Source: Lachnospiraceae bacterium UBA3762 | GTDB taxonomy: Bacteria; Bacillota; Clostridia; Lachnospirales; Lachnospiraceae | Length of the DNA stretch: 10,591 nt | Direction: 5' to 3' | NCBI GenBank assembly: GCA_002371615.1 | Contig: DFGA01000023.1 | Span: forward strand, 1-10,591 | In this document: positions 6,237 to 10,591 of the stretch, in pieces | How the letters are laid out: each line of letters starts with the position of its first letter | Position numbering within the stretch: the first letter of the stretch is position 1 | Notes under the pieces: generated by a model | Databases searched by the model: none | What the model was told of the DNA's origin: nothing | What the model saw: the letters and a program-made list of their open reading frames with translations, nothing else | Made by a program: the position numbers and the translations under genes

Positions 6237-7358
6237 ATGAGAAAGTATTACTTGGACAACATTAGATGGATTACAGTTGTGATCGTCGTATTATACCATG
6301 TATTCTATATGTATAATGCTGAGGGCATTCTGGGAGGAATTGGGCAGATTACCAAGCTGAATGTTCAGCCTTACGATATCCTCCAGTACCTTGTGTATCC
6401 ATGGTTTATGCCGGTGCTCTTTCTTGTGGCAGGAATAAGCTCAAAGCTTTATCTGGATAAGCATACGAACAAGGAATATATAAAGAGCAGAACCACGAAG
6501 CTTCTTGTCCCATCAACCATAGGACTCTTCGTGTTCCAGTTTATTCAGGGATATGTAAGTATGCATCTGGCTGATGGAGCGGCAGAGCTGGAGGCGGCAG
6601 GAGTTTCGAAGTTTGTTATCTTCCTTATAATGGTTTGTTCAGGGAGCGGAGTACTGTGGTTCGTTCATCTTTTATGGATATACAGCATGGTGCTTGTGAT
6701 TGTGAGAAATATAGAGAAGGGAAAGCTCCTTCAGGCCGGTTCAAAGACCCCGCTGTGGCTGATAGTTCTTTTCTTCTTTCCAATCTGGGGAGCGGCTCAG
6801 ATACTCAATACACCAATCATTTCGGTATATAGATTTGCATTTTACTTTGTATTCTTCATGCTGGGATACTATGTATTTTCAAATGAAGAGGTAATGGATA
6901 GGCTGAAGGAATATGCTGTAGTGCTGATTATGATAGGCGTAGCAATCTCTATTACATTTGCGGTATTAAACTTTATTATTCGTGGTGGAGCAAACTATGC
7001 CGATAAACCGGTTAACAGGGGTCCGCTCTATGCAGCGAGCGCATATTTTGGAACCCTAGCAATGCTCGCCGGTATGGCGAGGTTTGGAGATTTTAGTAAC
7101 GATTTTACAAAGTGGATGAGTTCTCACAGCTTTGGACTATATGTATTCCATTATCTTGGAATATCCACAGTCGCTCTTGTTTTTGCCAAGAATGCGCTCC
7201 TGCCTGCACCTCTTTGCTATCTGCTTAGTCTTGTAGCGGGATTCGTATTTGGATATGGATTATACGCTATAATTTCAAGAATACCGTTCTTCAGATGGGC
7301 AGTCCTTGGTATCAGCAGGAAGAAGGTTAAAAATAATGAGGAGAAAAAGTATGTTTAG
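6237..7358 (+). CDS. Acyltransferase 3 family membrane protein
   Basis: A 373-residue polytopic membrane protein of the acyltransferase-3 family, which transfers acyl groups (often acetyl) to sugars or other envelope molecules. It opens with the family signature YYLDNIRWITVVIVVLYHVFYM, with the conserved His21 in helix 1. About ten helices are visible, near 12-28, 50-72, 88-108, 124-155, 172-190, 197-214, 226-248, 263-281, 298-317 and 325-347. A second motif His305 lies in LYVFHYLG. A charged tail (RKKVKNNEEKK) ends in the cytoplasm. AGGTGGG (6224-6230) precedes ATG 6237 by 6 nt. There is no extra catalytic domain (for example SGNH). The last 8 bp overlap the XRE-AbrB regulator gene, implying one transcript and perhaps control of acylation by that regulator. 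The substrate cannot be told from the sequence. Confidence 0.88.
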   Translation: MRKYYLDNIRWITVVIVVLYHVFYMYNAEGILGGIGQITKLNVQPYDILQYLVYPWFMPVLFLVAGISSKLYLDKHTNKEYIKSRTTKLLVPSTIGLFVFQFIQGYVSMHLADGAAELEAAGVSKFVIFLIMVCSGSGVLWFVHLLWIYSMVLVIVRNIEKGKLLQAGSKTPLWLIVLFFFPIWGAAQILNTPIISVYRFAFYFVFFMLGYYVFSNEEVMDRLKEYAVVLIMIGVAISITFAVLNFIIRGGANYADKPVNRGPLYAASAYFGTLAMLAGMARFGDFSNDFTKWMSSHSFGLYVFHYLGISTVALVFAKNALLPAPLCYLLSLVAGFVFGYGLYAIISRIPFFRWAVLGISRKKVKNNEEKKYV

Positions 7359-7776
7359 TGAAAATATAGTTCGACTTAGAAAGATAAATCAAATGACTCA
7401 GGAGGATATCGCTGAAGCTGTCGGCGTATCCAGACAGGCAGTTGCAAAGTGGGAGAGTGGTGAGACAATTCCTGATTTAGAAAAGTGCAAGCTTTTGGCA
7501 GAATTCTTCGGAGTGTCTCTTGATGATTTGGCAAATTATGAACCAGAAGACAATATGGGGCTGGATGTACCCCCAAAGGGCAAACATTTATTCGGTATGG
7601 TTACAGTTGGAGATAAGGGACAGATAGTTATACCTGCAAAGGCAAGGAAGTTGTTTGATATATCACCTGGAGATCAGCTGATAGTTCTTGGCGATGAGTC
7701 ACAGGGGATGGCAATCATGAAAGCTAAGGATTTTCTCAATCTGGCTAATATGATTAGAAAGAATACAGTTTTATAG
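7351..7776 (+). CDS. XRE-family HTH regulator with C-terminal AbrB/SpoVT-type domain
   Basis: A 141-residue two-domain DNA-binding protein. Residues 4-60 are a classic XRE/Cro-C1 helix-turn-helix (IVRLRKINQMTQEDIAEAV, then SRQAVAKWESGETIPDLEKC). Residues 82-128 are an AbrB/MazE/SpoVT-type swapped-hairpin domain (GMVTVGDKGQIVIPAKARKL, then SPGDQLIVLGD). Both can bind DNA, and AbrB domains dimerise; the fusion is known in clostridia. I chose ATG 7351 because GAGGAGA (7338-7344) lies 6 nt upstream and the HTH begins directly; the longer frame from 7306 would add 15 residues deep inside the acyltransferase gene. ATG 7351 overlaps the acyltransferase stop (7356-7358), typical of translational coupling. 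Likely a regulator of its own operon; a binding site was not identified. Confidence 0.9.
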   Translation: MFSENIVRLRKINQMTQEDIAEAVGVSRQAVAKWESGETIPDLEKCKLLAEFFGVSLDDLANYEPEDNMGLDVPPKGKHLFGMVTVGDKGQIVIPAKARKLFDISPGDQLIVLGDESQGMAIMKAKDFLNLANMIRKNTVL

Positions 7777-7858
7777 ACAGTTATTTGCAAAATCTGCCTA
7801 TGCCTGTGGAAACATTCCGGTCATCATGATAGACTTTCGGTAATCTGGAGGTGTATCT

Positions 7859-7915
7859 ATGAAAGATAATTGGATGTCATCCAAATACTTGGTAGTGTTT
7901 TTTGCTCTTATTTGA
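7859..7915 (+). CDS. Candidate 18-aa leader peptide
   Basis: GGAGGT (7847-7852) lies 6 nt before ATG 7859, which opens an 18-codon frame (MKDNWMSSKYLVVFFALI). It ends 33 bp before the methyltransferase start and is in frame with it. The initiation region looks genuine. It could be a regulatory leader peptide for the methyltransferase operon, or the cut-off start of a lost membrane protein (its end is hydrophobic). A 15-bp perfect dyad lies inside it. Short length keeps confidence low. Confidence 0.3.
   Translation: MKDNWMSSKYLVVFFALI
7870..7884. promoter_or_regulatory. 15-bp perfect dyad upstream of the methyltransferase
   Basis: TTGGATG (7870-7876) and CATCCAA (7878-7884) are perfect inverted arms around one central T. 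The 1-nt centre makes it a poor RNA hairpin but a good dimeric protein-binding site. It lies 65 bp before the methyltransferase start, a normal operator distance. I could not place a convincing promoter next to it. Confidence 0.35.
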
Positions 7916-7948
7916 AGAGATACTCGATGCATTGAGGAGGTCAAGGAT

Positions 7949-8551
7949 ATGTTTTGGGATAAGATTTCACCTTTATATGACATATTTGAAAGTGTGTATA
8001 ACGGCAAGGTATATACAGGTACTGGGAAAAAAGTTGCAGAACTTATAGACCCGTCGGATGAAGTATTGGAATGCGCGTGTGGAACAGGTGCTATCAGTAT
8101 ATATATTGCGCAGAAGTGTAAGAAGTTGATCGCAACAGACTTTGCACCAGGGATGCTTCGGAGAGCAGCAAAGAAATGCCGGAATTACCCGAATGCTGTG
8201 TTCAAGAAAGCTGATATTACAAACATCAAATGCAAAGATGCCCGTTTTGATAAAGTGGTTGCAGGCAACGTGATCCATCTGTTGCCTGAACCGGAGAAAG
8301 CACTTCATGAATTGGAACGGGTGGTTAAGCCCGGAGGTAAGATCATCATTCCGACTTACATCAATATGTCAAAGGGAACGGGAACGGCTGCGGTTAAGTT
8401 TATTACTTTGCTTGGAGCAGATTTCAAGAGACAGTTTAACATGGATTCTTACAAGATATTTTTTGAAGAGAAGGGATATACCGGAGTCCGGTATCATGTG
8501 GTTGACGGGCGTATGCCCTGTGCCATAGCTGTAATAACCAAGGCAAAGTGA
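7949..8551 (+). CDS. Class I SAM-dependent methyltransferase
   Basis: A 200-residue Rossmann-type methyltransferase of the Methyltransf_11/25 kind. Motif I is DEVLECACGTGAISIYIA (37-54), the glycine-rich SAM loop. D64 in ATDFAPGM is the usual ribose-binding acid at the end of strand 2, ADI (88-90) corresponds to motif III, VVAGNVIHLLPEPEKAL (103-119) to motif IV, and VVKPGGKIII (125-134) to motif V. The length suits a free-standing small-molecule methyltransferase such as the UbiE-like or phospholipid types, but no substrate can be named. GAGGAGG (7934-7940) lies 8 nt before ATG 7949. The VOC gene starts 29 bp after its stop, so the two are probably an operon. Confidence 0.92.
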   Translation: MFWDKISPLYDIFESVYNGKVYTGTGKKVAELIDPSDEVLECACGTGAISIYIAQKCKKLIATDFAPGMLRRAAKKCRNYPNAVFKKADITNIKCKDARFDKVVAGNVIHLLPEPEKALHELERVVKPGGKIIIPTYINMSKGTGTAAVKFITLLGADFKRQFNMDSYKIFFEEKGYTGVRYHVVDGRMPCAIAVITKAK

Positions 8552-8580
8552 ATTATCTTCAGGATAAATGAGGATTGAAT

Positions 8581-8964
8581 ATGAAGATAGAGCATGTTGC
8601 TATGTATGTGAATGAGCTGGAAACTGCCAGAGATTTCTTTGTAAAGTATCTCGGAGGGGTGTCGAACGATGGATACCATAACAAAACAACGGGATTTAGA
8701 TCATTCTTTATCAGTTTTGATGATGGAGCAAGACTTGAGATAATGAACAAGCCTTCTATGGAGAATATTGCTAAGCCGGTCAATCGTACCGGATATATCC
8801 ACATTGCTTTTTCTGTAGGAAGTGTTGAGGAAGTCGATCACTTGACAAGACAATTCCGGGAAGATGGCTTTGAGGTATTAAGTGGTCCACGAACTACAGG
8901 CGATGGCTATTATGAGAGCTGCATAGTCGGAATTGAAGGAAATCAGATTGAGATTACTGTTTGA
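8581..8964 (+). CDS. VOC family (glyoxalase/bleomycin-resistance fold) protein
   Basis: A 127-residue protein with two beta-alpha-beta-beta-beta halves of the vicinal oxygen chelate fold, the normal size for a single-chain dimeric member. The metal ligands of the family appear to be kept: H5 (MKIEHVAMYV), E53 (ARLEIM), H74 (GYIHIAFSVG) and E124 (NQIEITV), the pattern of glyoxalase I-like metalloenzymes rather than metal-free binding proteins. The substrate is unknown; lactoylglutathione lyase is a common but weak label. I chose ATG 8581 with GAGGA (8570-8574) 6 nt upstream rather than TTG 8575, which would sit against the ribosome binding site and add only two residues. It probably shares a transcript with the methyltransferase. 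The terminator-like hairpin at 9023 lies 58 bp after its stop. Confidence 0.9.
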   Translation: MKIEHVAMYVNELETARDFFVKYLGGVSNDGYHNKTTGFRSFFISFDDGARLEIMNKPSMENIAKPVNRTGYIHIAFSVGSVEEVDHLTRQFREDGFEVLSGPRTTGDGYYESCIVGIEGNQIEITV

Positions 8965-9022
8965 TTATTTCGGAAGATAAAGATTTTTAAGATTTTTCTT
9001 GAAAACAATTTTTAATCATATT

Positions 9023-9068
9023 AGCCTTTTCTTAGGACATCCGAATCATTCCTAAGAGGAGGCTTTTT
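9023..9068 (+). promoter_or_regulatory. Terminator-like hairpin that buries the Shine-Dalgarno of the next gene
   Basis: Positions 9023-9037 pair with 9050-9064 over 15 bp without mismatch (two T-G wobbles), with a 12-nt loop, then TTTTT (9064-9068). This is a textbook intrinsic terminator, yet the AGGAGG that serves the serine hydrolase (9057-9062, 7 nt before ATG 9070) lies wholly inside the 3' arm. Transcripts from upstream would mostly stop here, and any that continue would carry a masked ribosome binding site. It may be a plain terminator, a block on read-through translation or a conditional switch. I see no clear antiterminator arm or ligand-binding fold upstream, and no convincing promoter between 8965 and 9022. 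Confidence 0.75.
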
Positions 9069-9069
9069 A

Positions 9070-10065
9070 ATGACGAAAGAACAACTTCATAAATACGTTT
9101 CTGAAAGCACCGGAAACGAGAGTAACATTTGCCAGATTTATGCGATTAAAGAGGGGCTGGATGTTTATGACGACTGCTGGCACGGATTTAAGACCTTAAA
9201 TGCTATGAATGTCAATTCTGTTACCAAAGGAATTATGGCGTTACTTGTAGGAATTGCGTTGGACAAGGGCTTTATCAAAAACGTGGATCAAAAGGTGATA
9301 GATTTTTTCCCTGATTACATTGTAAAGCGTGGGGAGAAGACCATATATGATGTCACAATCAGGAATCTGCTCACTATGACAGCTCCTTATAAAGGCAGGT
9401 CAGAACCCTGGAAGAAGGTGTGTACTTCACAGGATTTTACGTATGCGATACTTGATTATCTCGGAGGGCGTAGCGGAATTACAGGTGAGTTCAGATATGC
9501 TACGCTTGGTATTCAGATTTTGGCAGGGATAATCGAGAAGGCAGCCGATGAGAAGTGCATAGATTTTGCCAACAATAATCTGTTTATGCCGTTGAACCTT
9601 CCTGAGCGAATAGCGCATGGAGACAGCTCCAAAGAAGATCAGTTTGATTTTTTCATGAATAAGAATCCAAGGAAATATGAATGGTACAGTGACCCTCGGG
9701 GCTGCGTTACTGCGGGCTGGGGATTATGTATGTCAGCAAAAGATATGGCTGTAATCGGCGCTATGGTGTTGAATGATGGCCTGTATAACGGAAATAGAAT
9801 AATCTCAGAAGAATATCTGAAAGATATGCTCTCTCCCCATCTCAAGTTAGGCGAACGATTTGGCTTCATGAACTATGGCTACTTATGGTACAAACCCTAT
9901 GATGATAAAGAGGTATATGCGGCGATTGGTGACAGCGGAAATATCATCTATATAAACAAAGAGAAAAAAGTATCTGTTGGAGTGACAGGTACGTTTAAGC
10001 CGAGGATATTTGACAGAGTGGATTTTATCGAGCAAAAGGTATTGCCTGCAATTGGCGTAGGATGA
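9070..10065 (+). CDS. Serine hydrolase, beta-lactamase/class C (S12-like) family
   Basis: A 331-residue protein of the beta-lactamase-related serine hydrolase family. The nucleophile motif SxxK is S50-V-T-K53 in VNSVTKGIMALLVGIALDKG. The second motif, usually YxN, is Y143-A-T in EFRYATLG, so the third position is Thr instead of Asn. The position of the usual KTG/HxG motif is taken by IGDSGNIIYI, again not canonical. The conserved LLTMTAPYKG (100-109) and GWGLCMSAKDMAVIGAMVLNDG segments fit the family (esterase EstB, D-aminopeptidase and beta-lactamase-like proteins). There is no signal peptide, so it is predicted to be cytoplasmic, which argues against a role as a secreted beta-lactamase. Cysteines are unusually frequent in its first half. 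ATG 9070 is served by AGGAGG (9057-9062), which lies inside a strong hairpin. It converges with the transposase gene on the other strand. Confidence 0.9.
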   Translation: MTKEQLHKYVSESTGNESNICQIYAIKEGLDVYDDCWHGFKTLNAMNVNSVTKGIMALLVGIALDKGFIKNVDQKVIDFFPDYIVKRGEKTIYDVTIRNLLTMTAPYKGRSEPWKKVCTSQDFTYAILDYLGGRSGITGEFRYATLGIQILAGIIEKAADEKCIDFANNNLFMPLNLPERIAHGDSSKEDQFDFFMNKNPRKYEWYSDPRGCVTAGWGLCMSAKDMAVIGAMVLNDGLYNGNRIISEEYLKDMLSPHLKLGERFGFMNYGYLWYKPYDDKEVYAAIGDSGNIIYINKEKKVSVGVTGTFKPRIFDRVDFIEQKVLPAIGVG

Positions 10066-10295
10066 CAATTTTTGAATTCCGGCATTATAAAATATTTAGT
10101 GCAAAACAGGCTCAAAAGATAACAATATATGATGCACCTAATATGATCTAACTTCCAGTTTTATTGAGGTGACAAACTATTAGTAGTCAATAGGTTTTAG
10201 AGAATATTTTATAATTATTGGTTTGAGGGTAACTTTAACAAACCATCTGAATACACCGTATTTCAGATGGTGACTGGGGTGGATATTGCCAGATG
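10066..10295. other. Intergenic region, probable 3' end of the IS110-type element
   Basis: No gene is visible in this AT-rich 230-bp stretch. The part next to the transposase stop probably belongs to the insertion sequence, but IS110 elements often lack terminal inverted repeats, so the end cannot be placed by eye. On the minus strand TTGACT (10185-10190) lies in an imperfect dyad AAACTATT (10174-10181) / AATAGGTTT (10189-10197) and reads outward from the element. In IS110-type circles an outward -35 box near one end can form a junction promoter with a -10 box at the other. Confidence 0.35.
10242..10271 (-). terminator. Hairpin after the transposase gene
   Basis: ACCATCTGAA (10242-10251) pairs perfectly with TTCAGATGGT (10262-10271); allowing one bulged T, TAC/GTA extends the stem to 13 bp around an ACC loop. 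On the minus strand it follows the transposase stop by 24 bp and is followed by TTTGTTAAAG, a weak T-tract. It may be a terminator, or a structural part of the element's non-coding RNA. Confidence 0.5.
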
Positions 10296-10591
10296 TTAGC
10301 GTAGTTTCTGAGAATTGAAGTCTATGTTTTGCTTTTCTAACGCAAAGATAACTCGTAAAAGCTTCTTCGCAACGTGGGTTATAGCTACCCGATGAGGTTT
10401 TCCTTCATGACGCTTCTTGGCATAGTAAGTTGCAAAAGTCATATCGAAGCGAATTAAAGGAAGACAGCAGTTTAGCAAGACATATCGCAATGGAGATGAT
10501 CCGTGCCTTACCATCTTTCCGCCATGAGATTCAGTACCTGAATCATTTACACTTGGTTCAATTCCAGCAAAAGCAAGCATCTGTGCTGGAG
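10296..10591 (-). CDS. IS110-family transposase, C-terminal part (runs off the window)
   Basis: On the minus strand a frame enters at the right edge (reading P-A-Q before MLAFAGIEPSVNDSGT) and ends with the stop at 10296-10298, about 97 residues. AFAGIEPSVNDSGT, GGKMVRHGSSPLRYVLLNC and VAITHVAKKLLRVIFALE are the typical Transposase_20 (IS116/IS110/IS902) C-terminal domain. The Ser in NDSGT lies in the region where the family's proposed catalytic serine is found. The N-terminal DEDD RuvC-like domain must lie beyond 10591, so I cannot say if the gene is whole. IS110 enzymes use a bridge (seeker) RNA from a non-coding end to choose their target. The visible part has no frameshift. Confidence 0.92.
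   Translation of the reverse strand, partial: PAQMLAFAGIEPSVNDSGTESHGGKMVRHGSSPLRYVLLNCCLPLIRFDMTFATYYAKKRHEGKPHRVAITHVAKKLLRVIFALEKQNIDFNSQKLR

Noticed and set aside
7913..7951. In-frame TGA between the 18-codon frame and the methyltransferase as a selenocysteine or read-through codon
   Set aside because: The methyltransferase has its own ideal ribosome binding site and family-typical start, no SECIS-like stem follows the TGA, and the shared frame is a one-in-three chance.
770..10065. Window as one coordinated novel defence or biosynthetic cluster
   Set aside because: The genes form separate short units with terminators and relics between them, and no shared pathway, toxin-antitoxin pair or known defence gene set is visible.

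Overview
The window looks like chromosomal accessory DNA from a low-to-moderate GC Gram-positive anaerobe, most likely a Lachnospiraceae member (Butyrivibrio, Pseudobutyrivibrio or Roseburia-like). This is inferred from strong AGGAGG ribosome binding sites, use of TTG and GTG starts, and family make-up: COG1373 ATPase, small KK-rich protein beside yqeY, XRE-AbrB fusion, IS110. No rRNA, tRNA or CRISPR array is visible. Almost everything reads rightward; only the transposase at the right edge reads leftward.

Layout. 1-769: no intact gene; a terminator for something left of the window, the remains of a small frameshifted gene with a 16-bp direct repeat, and a strong hairpin. 770-2029: a DUF4143-type AAA ATPase with its own near-consensus promoter overlapped by an operator-like dyad. 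2046-2072: a REP-like hairpin between two 8-bp direct repeats. 2181-4630: an aspartate 4-decarboxylase/aminotransferase homologue with a lipoprotein signal peptide, a 74-residue small protein and a YqeY protein, all co-directional and closely spaced. 4631-4966: gene fragments only. 4967-5905: a small three-helix membrane protein and a histidine phosphatase. 5901-6181: the tail of a lost CPBP-type membrane protease, then a strong terminator. 6237-7776: a membrane acyltransferase translationally overlapped with an XRE-AbrB regulator. 7949-8964: a SAM methyltransferase and a VOC (glyoxalase-fold) protein. 9070-10065: a beta-lactamase-fold serine hydrolase whose Shine-Dalgarno sequence is buried in a 15-bp terminator-like hairpin. 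10296-10591: the 3' part of an IS110-family transposase on the minus strand, running off the edge.

How it works together. No single pathway links these genes. The pattern of short one- to three-gene units separated by relics fits a region with high turnover. The tightest links are asdA-like / small protein / yqeY, acyltransferase / XRE-AbrB (8-bp overlap), and methyltransferase / VOC (29-bp gap). I do not see a convincing new defence or biosynthetic system. The most unusual items are the apparently exported PLP enzyme and the Shine-Dalgarno-burying hairpin ahead of the serine hydrolase.
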